Origin: CBDBJK01 sp965206395
GTDB taxonomy: Bacteria; Chloroflexota; Dehalococcoidia; Lucifugimonadales; CATOSD01
NCBI GenBank assembly: GCA_965206395.1
Contig: CBDBJK010000026.1
Coordinates: 1 to 36,801, forward strand
DNA length: 36,801 bases
Direction of reading: 5' to 3'
Positions within the stretch are counted from its first letter, which is position 1. Each line of letters begins with the position of its first letter. Made by a program: the position numbers and the translations under genes. The notes under the pieces are model-generated. The model was not told the origin of the DNA. It saw only the letters and a program-made list of their open reading frames with translations, and made no database searches. Of the stretch, positions 23,979 to 33,059 are shown piece by piece.

Positions 23979-24015
23979 CACCGGCACTCGTTCTTCGATG
24001 CCGGTGTTTGTTTTC
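23979..24015 (+). terminator. Intrinsic terminator after hrcA
   Basis: CACCGGCA (23979-23986) pairs with TGCCGGTG (23999-24006) around a 12-base loop, followed by TTTGTTTT. It separates hrcA from ffh transcription. Confidence 0.85.
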
Positions 24016-24055
24016 TGCGAGAAGATGTCAGGCAGAGGGAATCAGGAATTCCACC

Positions 24056-24084
24056 TTGACCCCCTTGATGCTCTGGCCTACAAT
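24056..24084 (+). promoter_or_regulatory. Consensus-like promoter of ffh
   Basis: TTGACC (24056-24061), a 17-base spacer and TACAAT (24079-24084) are each one base off consensus. The predicted start point, about 24091, falls at the ribosome site CAGGAGG (24091-24097), leaving a leader of only about 12 bases. Confidence 0.75.
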
Positions 24085-24102
24085 CGAAATCAGGAGGCGT
24101 TT

Positions 24103-25458
24103 ATGTTCGAAGCGTTAACCGAGAAATTGAATGGCGTGTTTCAACGTCTGGGAAACAAGGGCAGGCTCACCGAAAAGGACGTGGATGACGCCTTGCGTGA
24201 GGTTCGTATGGCGCTTCTGGAGGCCGACGTTAACTTCAAGGTGGCCCGCGACCTCGTGGCTCGCATCCGTGAGCGCTCCCTTCAGGACGACCTGCTCCAA
24301 AGCCTGAGTCCGGGTCAGCAGGTGGTCAAGATTACCAACGAAGAGCTTACCGCAACCCTTGGTGGCGAATCCCATCGCCTTCAGCAGTCTTCTAGCCAGC
24401 CATCGGTGGTTATGATGATTGGCCTGAACGGGTCGGGCAAGACGACCACAGCCGCCAAGCTCGCGAGACATTTGAACCAGTCGGGCCAAACGCCTGTGCT
24501 GATAGCGGCAGACCTCCAGAGACCCGCAGCCATCCAGCAGTTGGAAACGCTCGGCGGGCAGGTGGGAGTGACCGTCTATCAGGCCGGAAATTCTCAGCCT
24601 ACTGCCAGGGTAGCTCAGGACGGTGTAAAGAAGGCCAGCGAGTTAAACGCTGCGTGGGCCATAGTGGATACAGCAGGCCGTTTTCAGATTGACGATGAAC
24701 TGATGACAGAGCTTGAAGAGGTCAAGGCCGCCGTCTCGCCCACCGAAACGTTGCTAGTGGTGGACTCCATGACTGGTCAAGACGCCGTTCAGGTGGCTGA
24801 GGAGTTTCACGCCCGCATAGGGGTAACTGGCCTGATTCTGACGAAACTGGACGGCGATGCCAGAGGCGGAGCGGCCCTCTCCATCACAGCGGTTACGGGA
24901 ATTCCAATAAAGTTCCTTGGAACCGGCGAGCGGGTTGACGCGCTTGAGCAGTTCCACCCCGATAGGCTGGCGTCTCGCATACTGGGCATGGGCGACATGC
25001 TGACGCTCATCGAGAAGGCGGAGACGACGTTCGACGAACAGCAGGCCATCGACATGGAGAAGAAGATACGTCAGGCCACCTTCGACCTGGAGGATTTTCT
25101 GGGCCAACTTCAACAGCTAAAGAGTATGGGGCCGCTGAGTCAGATAATGGAGATGATTCCAGGCTTTTCGGGCATGAAGGGGAAAATCTCCGCGGACGAA
25201 CTGGACGATGGGCATCTCAAGAAGGTGGAGGCTATCATCTACTCGATGACGCCGCAGGAGCGCAACAAGCCCGAAATGATTGGCGGAAGCCGCAGGCGAC
25301 GCATCGCTAATGGGAGCGGCACCTCTCCTCAAGATGTCAACCAACTGCTTAATCAGTTTCGCCAGATGCAGAAGATGATGCGGCAGATGACATCTGGAAA
25401 GGGCAAACGCAAAATGAAGCAGATGATGCGGCAGGATGGCAACATCTTCGGCGGTTGA
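24103..25458 (+). CDS. ffh: Signal recognition particle GTPase Ffh (SRP54)
   Basis: Binds signal sequences of nascent membrane proteins and 4.5S RNA and delivers ribosomes to FtsY. The start is the ATG at 24103 (MFEALTEKLNGVFQRLGNKG) with AGGAGG six bases before. The longer open frame from 23959 runs through the terminator and promoter and is rejected. The N domain occupies residues 1-90. The G domain has MIGLNGSGKTTTAAKLARHL near 105-125, AADLQRPAAIQQL, VDTAGRFQIDDELM, LILTKLDGDARGGAAL and the closing loop FLGTGERVDALEQFHPDRLA. The Met-rich M domain (MEMIPGFSGMKGK; RKMKQMMRQDGN) ends the 451-aa protein. In DTAGRF the usual Leu is Phe. Confidence 0.97.
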   Translation: MFEALTEKLNGVFQRLGNKGRLTEKDVDDALREVRMALLEADVNFKVARDLVARIRERSLQDDLLQSLSPGQQVVKITNEELTATLGGESHRLQQSSSQPSVVMMIGLNGSGKTTTAAKLARHLNQSGQTPVLIAADLQRPAAIQQLETLGGQVGVTVYQAGNSQPTARVAQDGVKKASELNAAWAIVDTAGRFQIDDELMTELEEVKAAVSPTETLLVVDSMTGQDAVQVAEEFHARIGVTGLILTKLDGDARGGAALSITAVTGIPIKFLGTGERVDALEQFHPDRLASRILGMGDMLTLIEKAETTFDEQQAIDMEKKIRQATFDLEDFLGQLQQLKSMGPLSQIMEMIPGFSGMKGKISADELDDGHLKKVEAIIYSMTPQERNKPEMIGGSRRRRIANGSGTSPQDVNQLLNQFRQMQKMMRQMTSGKGKRKMKQMMRQDGNIFGG

Positions 25459-25500
25459 TGCTTGCATTGAAAGCTAATCAGTCTAGGGGACAGAGCGTTT

Positions 25501-25589
25501 GACCTCACCCCCTTCCCCTCTCCGTTAACGGAGAGGGGTGCCTAAAAACCAGGCCTGTTATTCCTTCCGCGGAAGGACGGGGTGAGGTC
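25501..25589. repeat. Three-way-junction palindromic repeat after ffh
   Basis: The outer stem GACCTCACCCC (25501-25511) pairs with GGGGTGAGGTC (25579-25589). Inside it are two perfect palindromes: a 24-base one at 25515-25538 centred on GTTAAC, and CCTTCCGCGGAAGG (25563-25576). The folded form is a cloverleaf-like junction. It may act as a terminator or be a dispersed intergenic repeat (REP/MITE-like). Confidence 0.8.
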
Positions 25590-25695
25590 AGAAGGCATGA
25601 CACCCACTGTATCGCGGTATATTTATTATTTACCTCTCGCTCTCAATTGACCACCAAGGACGAATGGTGTACCTGCGCCTGCCTACCATGAAGGT

Positions 25696-27144
25696 CTACG
25701 GCGTGTCTTCCGACAACGCTTCCACTATGCGGTCGTCGAATTTACGCGCGGCCTCGTCTATAGGCACTATCGGAGCGTCGCCGTCGAAGTACATGACGGC
25801 AACGAATGCCCCGACTGCGTCTCTCCTGAACGCCACCATCTCCATGCGAAATGGAATTCCTTCTGAATCGAACGCTACTGTTAAGCCTGCAGACTTTTCG
25901 CCGAAGCCGTCCAAGCCCGACAGCGTTACCTGCTCTCTTATCTCGGTGCCTTCTTCAACAATCCCTGACACGACGGAACCCAGGAGAAATTCGGGCTGAC
26001 TCAAAGCCAGGTCGAAACCGATCTGCTCCAATGCGGTAGGGATTAGCAACGTGAAGCCGAACACGAACTCGAAGGGATCGGCATTTCCGAAGGCAAAGCT
26101 GCTCTCGATGATGAGATCATCATCAAGGAGAGCCGAGCCTTCTTCGAGGCCTAGCTCGGCGGGAGAAACCTCCTCGAATCCTGTGGGAAAGTCATCCAGC
26201 GTAAGCACGTTGGCGGCGGACAGTGGGCTTGCCGGAATCGGGGTGGGCGATGGCCTGGGTGTTGCTGTGGGCACTGCAACAGGCTCAGGAGTTGAGATAG
26301 AACCTGGAGAAGAAGGAGGAGTAAGTTTTACCTCCGGGGCCTTGATGACGACGGGCTTGCCAAAATCGGAGAACTTGAGGGTTAATGACAGAGTAGCCGT
26401 GGCACCAGCGAAAAGCTGATTGGCATCAACTTCCAGGTCTATCTCACCACTTGCCGCAATCTGCATCACGAATGAGTCTTCTTTGCCGATCCAGAGGTCG
26501 ACCTTTATGTCCTCTCCGCCTTCTTCGTCACCAAACATAATCGAGGTCGTCAAGCCGCTAATATGGTAGACCGCGAGGCCGTCCAGGACTTCCTCTCCTA
26601 TCAGCTTCAAGTTTTCCACATCGGAGGCATCGAGGTTTATCAGGTCAACAGGGTCGCCAATGGGCAACAAGTCATCTGTTGAAACCTCCCACTCACTCGT
26701 TTCGGGGTTGGTTACATAGTTTGCCTCGCCGATGCTGACGAATTCGGACTCTATGTTGAACCCCAGAATGCTCGCAGATATAGTGCCCTTGCTGCTATCC
26801 GGCGCTTGGAAGTCTCCAACAAAGGTGAACGGAATGTCAAAACTGAGGCCCTCTGATCCAGCCTTTATCTCCATTTCCAGGTCGAAGTGGAATGAATCGA
26901 GCTTTTCCATTGCGGCGGAGGCAGCCTCAAGGATGGTCGCTGCTGATTGTGGCGCAACTGTCGGCAGTGGCGTTGGTGATGCAGTGGGCGTAGGCGGCGG
27001 CGTAGCGGTAGGCTCAGGTGTGGCCGTCGACGTCGCGGTGGGCGCGACGGCTAAGGCCGCGGCGGGGGACGGTTCAGACTGCTCGCCACATGCCGCGCCA
27101 ACGACGGCCAATAATGTCATCAGAAAAACAACGTAACGTTTCAT
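25696..27144 (-). CDS. LppX/LprG-like lipoprotein with second domain
   Basis: The start is the ATG at 27142-27144 (MKRYVVFLMTLLAVVGAACG) with AAGGA upstream. Earlier in-frame codons are unsupported. It has a lipoprotein-type signal with Cys near residue 19, although the -3 residue is Gly rather than Leu. A Pro/Thr linker (TPEPTATPPPTPTASPTP) leads to an LppX_LprAFG-type domain: SAATILEAASAAMEKLDSFH, FDIPFTFVGDFQAPDSSKGT, YVTNPETSEWEV and VYHISGLTTS. A second linker (TPEPVAVPTATPRPSPTPIP) precedes a domain I do not recognise (LDDFPTGFEEVSPAELGLEE). LppX relatives carry lipids across the envelope; the role here is inference. 482 aa. Confidence 0.8.
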   Translation of the reverse strand: MKRYVVFLMTLLAVVGAACGEQSEPSPAAALAVAPTATSTATPEPTATPPPTPTASPTPLPTVAPQSAATILEAASAAMEKLDSFHFDLEMEIKAGSEGLSFDIPFTFVGDFQAPDSSKGTISASILGFNIESEFVSIGEANYVTNPETSEWEVSTDDLLPIGDPVDLINLDASDVENLKLIGEEVLDGLAVYHISGLTTSIMFGDEEGGEDIKVDLWIGKEDSFVMQIAASGEIDLEVDANQLFAGATATLSLTLKFSDFGKPVVIKAPEVKLTPPSSPGSISTPEPVAVPTATPRPSPTPIPASPLSAANVLTLDDFPTGFEEVSPAELGLEEGSALLDDDLIIESSFAFGNADPFEFVFGFTLLIPTALEQIGFDLALSQPEFLLGSVVSGIVEEGTEIREQVTLSGLDGFGEKSAGLTVAFDSEGIPFRMEMVAFRRDAVGAFVAVMYFDGDAPIVPIDEAARKFDDRIVEALSEDTP

Positions 27145-27389
27145 ATTCCGGTTCCTTGTGGATAGGGGTCGCTGTTGAAATGTCGAAGTTGGATGTGTAA
27201 GGATAATACTCGATATAAGCCATATTACCATGCACAAAACATTGCGATATACGTTACAATAGGCTCGAATTGCATGATACGCAGGAGTCTCATGCAGGGA
27301 GTTGACGTACTGAAAAGACAAGAACTCGGAGTCATGGCGCAGATTGTTTTCTTTGAATATTCCAGGACGCGGACGGGTAAAGGCTTACT

Positions 27390-28364
27390 ATGATCGAGAT
27401 ATACACAGATGGCTCATGCCTTAGCAATCCCGGCCTCGGTGGGTGGGCCGCAATTGTTTTGCAAGATGGCTCCAAGCGGGAACTGCACGGCGGCGAGAAG
27501 GACACCACCAACAACCGCATGGAGATTCTGGCCGTCATCAAAGGGTTGGAGGCATTGCCCGAATCGTCGGAGGTTACTATATTTAGCGACAGTCAGTACG
27601 TCGTCAGCACCATGACGCGAAACTGGAAACGCAATGCCAACAAAGACCTATGGGCCAGACTGGACGCCGAGACTGGCAAGCGTAAGGTAAAATGGCAATG
27701 GGTGCGCGCTCACGTAGGCAATCCGCTGAACGAAGAGGCCGACAGGCTTGCCGTTCAGGAGGCCAAGAGGATAGAGAATGGTGGCTCCACAGAACGACCG
27801 GCGAATGAGGCAGTCGAAGTTTCCGCCAGTCAGAGAGCTAATGCAGGCGAGACCGTAGTGGCGACCCGGCAGGCTGCTGCTACGAAGCGTGCGTCTCTTA
27901 CTCACATAGACGAGTCGGGAGAGGCCCGCATGGTGGACGTCGGCTGGAAACAAGATACCGAGAGGGTCGCGGTGGCTAAAGGGGCTATTGTGATGAAACC
28001 TGAAACCCTAGCGCTCATCAAGTCCAACGGCTTCGAGAAGGGTGATGTCCTGGGGGTTGCGCGGATCGCTGGCGTCATGGGTGCCAAGAGTACCTCTCAG
28101 CTTATACCGTTGTGCCATCCCATACCTCTGGACAAGGTGGATGTCGAGTTCGAGCTAGACGACGAGCGAAGCGCGGTCAACATCACGGGCACGGCCAAGA
28201 CCACGGGTAAGACTGGCGTTGAGATGGAGGCGATGACGGCGGTGAGCATTGCCGCCCTGACCATCTATGACATGTGCAAGGCCGTTGACCGCGCCATGCG
28301 GATAGAAGGTGTGCGTCTGGTCAGGAAAAGCGGCGGCAAAAGTGGCGACATCGTTTTGGAATAG
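27390..28364 (+). CDS. Ribonuclease HI fused to MoaC (cyclic pyranopterin monophosphate synthase)
   Basis: One uninterrupted 324-aa frame. Residues 1-125 are RNase HI, cleaving RNA in RNA/DNA hybrids, with all four acidic residues: IYTDGSCLSNPG (Asp), NNRMEILAVIKGL (Glu), IFSDSQYVV (Asp) and NEEADRLAVQ (Asp). A basic, Ala-rich linker of about 45 residues follows. Residues about 165-324 are MoaC, which with MoaA makes cPMP, the first molybdopterin intermediate. It carries LTHIDESGEARMVDVGWK, SQLIPLCHPIPLDKVDVEF and TGVEMEAMTAVSIAALTIYD-MCKAVDR. Both halves look catalytically complete. The two activities have no known link. The neighbours give no other molybdopterin genes. Confidence 0.93.
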   Translation: MIEIYTDGSCLSNPGLGGWAAIVLQDGSKRELHGGEKDTTNNRMEILAVIKGLEALPESSEVTIFSDSQYVVSTMTRNWKRNANKDLWARLDAETGKRKVKWQWVRAHVGNPLNEEADRLAVQEAKRIENGGSTERPANEAVEVSASQRANAGETVVATRQAAATKRASLTHIDESGEARMVDVGWKQDTERVAVAKGAIVMKPETLALIKSNGFEKGDVLGVARIAGVMGAKSTSQLIPLCHPIPLDKVDVEFELDDERSAVNITGTAKTTGKTGVEMEAMTAVSIAALTIYDMCKAVDRAMRIEGVRLVRKSGGKSGDIVLE

Positions 28365-28430
28365 GGTTTGGGGGTTTGGGGATAGGGCCTCCCCAAACCC
28401 TGAACCCTAACCCCCAAACCCTAACCCCGC
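28364..28430. repeat. G-quadruplex / telomere-like repeat downstream of rnhA-moaC
   Basis: Beginning at the stop codon, the plus strand has four G tracts separated by three bases (GGGTTTGGGGG, then GGGG and GGG; 28364-28387). The complementary C-rich run follows (28388-28430, CCCCAAACCC and CCCTAACCCC units). It can form either a hairpin or a G-quadruplex on each strand. The units resemble plant telomere repeats only by chance. It may terminate transcription. Confidence 0.75.
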
Positions 28431-28440
28431 GTAGGTGAGT

Positions 28441-30480
28441 ATGCAATCTGAGTCATCTGGAAACATTTCTGGCTTGAGTCTGGACATCGAGGCACTGGGT
28501 CAGCCTCAGACCTGGGTAGTTCATCATCGCGGCCTTGAATACACTGGAGAGGTTATCATCGCGGATGCCGTTGACCCGGCTTTAGGTCAGCCGCTAGAGA
28601 AAGGCCTCGACTTCAGGGTCGTCTTTTTCACGGTGCCTAGAAGGATTTCCTCAGACCGCATACTCGATGCCCGCATAGCGATGGCTGTGCCGCATCGCGC
28701 TCCCACCCAATTGCGAGAGACCGTCGGACGAGAGATAAGGGCGATTCGTGAAGCAGGCGTGCGCTATATCACGGCGCGAGACTCCGATGCTCTTGCGCTG
28801 CGTCGCTCGATTGAGGAGCGTGAGGCGTCCCTGCGGGGCGAGCTTACGCGTCGCTATAAAGTGTCCTACTCTGTGGGACGCATCTATACTCATGAGGGTT
28901 TTGTAATTCGTGCCGAGGATGTTTTCGTTGAGGAAAGCCTGGAATCCTGGGCCGATCATCTGGCTTCAGCCGTCCTCATGTTAGCGCATCCGAGCCTTTC
29001 TGTTGACCACGATAGCTTCCCCTATACGCTGACTTCCAGTAACATTCCCGCCCTGTACAGAGGCCTGTTCCACGACGATAGCGATGATGTCGAGTTGGCG
29101 CGGGCGTTTGGCCCCGGCCTTGGCCTTGCACGTCAGGAGTCCCCTGAGGTGTTCGATGCCAGCGATTGTGTCGTGCTCGACATCATCCAGAAGCAGTTAG
29201 AGTCACAAGGCGGCGGGATGGCCGCGCAAGGTTTGCTCATGGAGCTAGCGCGAGTTCACGGCTTCCCGCGACCGCTGGCGACGCTATACCTGCTGGCGTT
29301 CGTGCGTCAAGCCCGCGCCGAAGTAGAGCTAGAACCTGGTCATGGGGTAGAAGGCCTTCAGGCTCAGCCTTTCGCGGGAGACCGTATAACCTGGGATATG
29401 GTCTCCGGGGTGTCCTTCACCGATTCACTGGCAGATAGTCTTGGCGTGCTTCGACTTCAGCCGACTCTGGCGTGGGATGCCATCCTGCCGTATGCGAATC
29501 TGCTCGTTCAGGGGCTGGAACCTGGCGACGATGCCGCACACGTCGCGGAACAAGAAAGACGGCTGCTGGACGTCCTCACCATTATGGCGACAGAGACAGC
29601 GAACATCAGCGAAGCTCTAAGCGCCCTTGAGATGAGTCTTGGCCCCGTTCCTCACGGCGCGATGGAGACACTGGGAAAGCTGCTATCCCTAACTGCTGTC
29701 TCTGACTACCAGGAGTTCTATTCGGTAGCGCAGGAGAGCTTTCGTGGCCCGACCGGACTCGACGAGTCTCTGAATTTATACCGACGCCTTGGACAGCTAG
29801 CGGCACTGGCAGAGGTCATAGCTCAGGTGAGGACATACCTGGGCTACATGAGCTTCAGACGAAGCTACCAGGAGTTGCTTTTCGAACGAGACTCGCTACA
29901 GGCCAGGATAGAACTTGAGAGCCTGATAGCCAATCCATCGCTGTGGGGAAGTATCGAAGAAGGTTTTCAGCGTCTGCGCGTCCGGTACGTCAACGTCTAC
30001 GTCTCGCATCACGCTCGCTATCAGCAAGAGGCGTTGGAGCTGACTCACCGGCTGGAAAGGTTTGCCGTTCAGATCGAGGCGCTGGCGCGGTTCAACGAGA
30101 TGCCTGAGCTTGGCGAGCCTGTGGGCGCAGATGTGCCGGAGCTGTTCAAAAGCGTGACCGACTCGTTCAGGACGTGTCCAGTCGAAGGGGGCAGGCTAAC
30201 CCTTGAAGCCGTGCCTTACTGCCAGACCTGCCTGCTGCCACTCGATGAGGATATTTCCCGCCATGATGTGGAGATGCTGTTCGGCGCGGTGGAAAGGGCC
30301 ATGCGTGAGTACAACCGTCGTCTTGGCTCCTACGGCGTGCGGCAGATTCTGGCGCATCCCAGCAGAGAGCAACTCGACAAGTTCATCAACCTGGTGCAGG
30401 TGGCCGACCCATCAGCGCTGGCGAATGTGCTTGACGATGAGGTGGTGGAATTTCTGCGCCAGTTCATGAGGGGCAGTTGA
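28441..30480 (+). CDS. Orphan 679-aa hypothetical protein with Cys motif
   Basis: I do not recognise this family. The ATG at 28441 is chosen (GTG at 28435 is in frame) with AGGTGA just before. The protein is soluble and acidic, without signal peptide or membrane helices. Residues 1-200 look alpha/beta (QTWVVHHRGLEYTGEVIIAD, FRVVFFTVPRRISSDRILDA). The centre is helical (IIQKQLESQGGGMAAQGLLM; RLLDVLTIMATETANISEAL). Near residues 580-600 FRTCPVEGG and PYCQTCLLPLDED give C...C-x2-C, perhaps a metal site. Some resemblance to the C-terminal parts of BREX/DUF6079-type proteins is only an impression. It sits 9 bases before pth, so the two are co-transcribed. Confidence 0.7.
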   Translation: MQSESSGNISGLSLDIEALGQPQTWVVHHRGLEYTGEVIIADAVDPALGQPLEKGLDFRVVFFTVPRRISSDRILDARIAMAVPHRAPTQLRETVGREIRAIREAGVRYITARDSDALALRRSIEEREASLRGELTRRYKVSYSVGRIYTHEGFVIRAEDVFVEESLESWADHLASAVLMLAHPSLSVDHDSFPYTLTSSNIPALYRGLFHDDSDDVELARAFGPGLGLARQESPEVFDASDCVVLDIIQKQLESQGGGMAAQGLLMELARVHGFPRPLATLYLLAFVRQARAEVELEPGHGVEGLQAQPFAGDRITWDMVSGVSFTDSLADSLGVLRLQPTLAWDAILPYANLLVQGLEPGDDAAHVAEQERRLLDVLTIMATETANISEALSALEMSLGPVPHGAMETLGKLLSLTAVSDYQEFYSVAQESFRGPTGLDESLNLYRRLGQLAALAEVIAQVRTYLGYMSFRRSYQELLFERDSLQARIELESLIANPSLWGSIEEGFQRLRVRYVNVYVSHHARYQQEALELTHRLERFAVQIEALARFNEMPELGEPVGADVPELFKSVTDSFRTCPVEGGRLTLEAVPYCQTCLLPLDEDISRHDVEMLFGAVERAMREYNRRLGSYGVRQILAHPSREQLDKFINLVQVADPSALANVLDDEVVEFLRQFMRGS

Positions 30481-30489
30481 ACTGACCCT

Positions 30490-31116
30490 ATGAGGAAGTT
30501 TCGATTACCTAATCTGAATGCGATTCTTGGACAGCGCGAGCGTCACGCCGGGCCGCCTTCGCTGGTCGTCGTCGGTCTAGGCAATCCTGGCGGCAAGTAC
30601 GCCAACACGCGCCACAACGCAGGTTTCTGGTACATCGACCGCCTGGCAAAAGAGCATTCCGTTACCCTGGAGCGTCGCAATCGCTTGGCTCTCATAGGCG
30701 ATTGCGACATCGAAGGGCAGAGAGTAGTACTCGCCAAGCCTCGCACCTTCGTAAATCGCAGCGGCGAGGCCGTCAGCTATCTGCTTGCGCGGTACAAGGT
30801 CACTCCCAAAGAGTTGCTGATTGTCTACGATGAAATCGCGCTGCCGACGGGCAAGATTCGGCTGCGAGTCAGGGGCAGCGCGGGCGGACACAACGGCATC
30901 AAGTCCATCATCGAGTCACTGGGAACGCAGGACTTTCCGAGGCTGAGGATTGGCGTTGGCGGCACGCCCGAAGGCGAAAACCAGATTGAACACGTTCTGG
31001 GCGCTCTATCGCCGGAGGAGCAAGAGGCCGTTGACGACGCCGTAGAGCGCACCGTCAAGCTGGTGTCTAGTCTGCTCACCGATGGCATCGACACGACGAT
31101 GAACAGGTTTAACTGA
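30490..31116 (+). CDS. pth: Peptidyl-tRNA hydrolase
   Basis: Recycles peptidyl-tRNA released from stalled ribosomes. Conserved motifs are VVGLGNPGGKYANTRHNAG (catalytic His in TRHNAG), VVLAKPRTFVNRSGEAVSYL (Asn in FVNRSG, where FMNLSG is usual), LIVYDEIALPTGKIRLR (catalytic Asp), and RGSAGGHNGIKSIIESLGTQ with DFPRLRIGVG. The N-terminal 24 residues before the fold (MRKFRLPNLNAILGQRERHA) are an extension not found in E. coli Pth. Total length is 208 aa. It follows the orphan gene by 9 bases and probably shares its promoter. Confidence 0.97.
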   Translation: MRKFRLPNLNAILGQRERHAGPPSLVVVGLGNPGGKYANTRHNAGFWYIDRLAKEHSVTLERRNRLALIGDCDIEGQRVVLAKPRTFVNRSGEAVSYLLARYKVTPKELLIVYDEIALPTGKIRLRVRGSAGGHNGIKSIIESLGTQDFPRLRIGVGGTPEGENQIEHVLGALSPEEQEAVDDAVERTVKLVSSLLTDGIDTTMNRFN

Positions 31117-31383
31117 GGTGGGGTGCCCTCTTCATCGAAGGAGAAGCGGTCCGTGAATTACTCCGACAAGAAGAGTCTGAACCTTCTGCCATGTTCTGGA
31201 GTGAAGGATTGGAGAAGATTTATAGATTGGGAAGGCAGAGTAAGCATAATTGACCTTTCGTCGTTGATTAGGTCAACTTACCCTGCCTTAAGCGTTTGAG
31301 TTGCCCGTGTACAAAGCGGAGCTAAATGGGCCTTCCTCTTTTTAGGGATTCTCTGTTACCTAAAGGAGTTGTCGTACGAAATA
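31117..31383. other. Intergenic region between pth and the CARDB gene
   Basis: About 270 bases, convergent between the two genes. I see no gene, RNA or clear terminator. Confidence 0.4.
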
Positions 31384-31970
31384 TTACCCAAGAGAAATAG
31401 GGCAGTCGAAGCTTTCAGTTGGGTTAGAGGTTCCTCCGTAATATACGCAAACCTGTGGGATGCGAGGGGTGCTTCCATCTGTAGTGCTAATCCACACAAT
31501 GAAATTGACAACCGTACCAGGATTTATTGTGTCTACGAAAGAGTAATGGGGCTCAAATTTTATAGAGTCAAGTTCATCAACTAGGCTGGTTAACAGCAAC
31601 GAAGTGGCAGATCCCACTGCTATTGCACAGGTTGGGCCTGCTACGGGCGCAAAAGGCCCACTGATGCTTGCACAAGCTAGCCCCGCCCCTGTACCTACGA
31701 CCCCCGAGGTGAGGGTGATTGCGAAATCTCCGACAAAACTGCTCTTATCATCAAGAGGAAATACCTCTCTGATGACGGTGTTGTCTGGAGTAGATATCGA
31801 TGGTCTAAATAAGCTTAGACCAATCACATTTGACTCCTGATCTTGAGGATATTTCACTTGGAGTTGGAAATATCCGTGCCCAGGGACAGCGGCGAAATCA
31901 TAAATTGTGATGAAGTTTTTTGCCTGAATCTTGAAGGAGTCTGGTGGCAACCCAAAAGGCGATACTAACA

Positions 31971-32299
31971 ATGTTTGGCTTACGGTGTTGTCGTTCTCGT
32001 TAGATTCACTCACTTTGTTGTCAGGGTCCACCTGCACTACAAGTTGATAGCTCCCTGCTTTCAGATTACGCGGCAACCGGAAATCCGGGTTATGCCCATG
32101 CGTGCTGGACCCTTTGGATAAAGCATCGTTGTTGTGTTTTCCAAGTTCCTCATCAATCCCCTGACCCTGCAGGCGTATTGAGTTCGAGGTGGAACCCACA
32201 TCGGCTCCCCCAGAGTTCTTCACTGTCCACCTCACCTTGATCTCCTCACCTGGCTCGGCTGTGACAGGCACACTCAAAGCATATGGTTCCAGATTAGCC
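31971..32299 (-). repeat. CARDB tandem repeat, unit 2
   Basis: This 329-base segment is about 95% identical to 32322-32650. The two lie 351 bases apart, i.e. 117 codons. The units encode one CARDB domain each. Confidence 0.85.
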
Positions 32300-32321
32300 G
32301 GTGTACCGGCCTTAATCTCTA

Positions 32322-32650
32322 ATGTTTGGCTTATGGTGTTGTCGTTCTCGTTAGATTCACTCACTTTGTTGTCAGGGTCCACCTGCACTACAAGTTGATA
32401 GCTCCCTGCTTTCAGATCACGTGGCAACTGGAATTCCGGGTTATGCCCATGCGTGCTGGACCCTTTGGATAAAGCATCGTTGTTGTGTTTTCCAAGTTCC
32501 TCATCAATCCCCTGACCCTGCAGGCGTATTGAGTTCGTGGTGGAACCCACATCGGCTCCCCCAGAGTTCTTCACCGTCCACTTCACCACGATTTTCTCAC
32601 CTGGTTCGGCCGTGCTAGGCACACTCAAAGCATATGGCTCCAGATTAGCC
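32322..32650 (-). repeat. CARDB tandem repeat, unit 1
   Basis: Partner of the unit at 31971-32299. Most differences are single substitutions and there are no gaps, which points to recent duplication or gene conversion. Confidence 0.85.
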
Positions 32651-33049
32651 GATTCTGTGTTTCCCACCACTTTGAATGTGAGCAACTCCGCCTTCCATCC
32701 TTGCTGGTCTGTGGTAATACCATTCGAGGGGCCACGAGAGCAGTCGGTATATCCTGATGCACATATCCAGCCGCGAACCTTGGCCGTGAACGACCCTGGG
32801 ACATTCGGGGTTATACGAAGCTTGAGGGTTCGATCTACGCCGCGAGACCAGGACGCATCATCGGTCTCCACTAAAAGGTGCTTGGCGGCGATCTGGGTGT
32901 CGCTAGAAGTATTCACTACATCGCCACTCTCAAAGAAATGAACTTGGGACAATCCTGTGGTATAATTCTCGACTACTACGTTGCCCTTCGACGATGTGTA
33001 CGAACGAGATGAAGCTCCTGGCTCGTCGAAGCTCGGAAACGAAATGGAA

Positions 33050-33059
33050 CCCCCCCCCC
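33050..33059 (-). repeat. Homopolymer tract of ten Gs inside the CARDB gene
   Basis: Ten consecutive Cs on the plus strand (Gs in the gene). Tracts of this length slip readily in replication and are classic phase-variation switches. They are also a common source of assembly error. Confidence 0.9.

Noticed and set aside
23959..24102. N-terminal extension of Ffh
   Set aside because: The open frame runs across a terminator hairpin and a near-consensus promoter; the ATG at 24103 has a strong ribosome site and matches the normal Ffh start.
28364..28430. True telomere or eukaryotic contamination
   Set aside because: It is a single short block between two bacterial genes, and the units are irregular and self-complementary.
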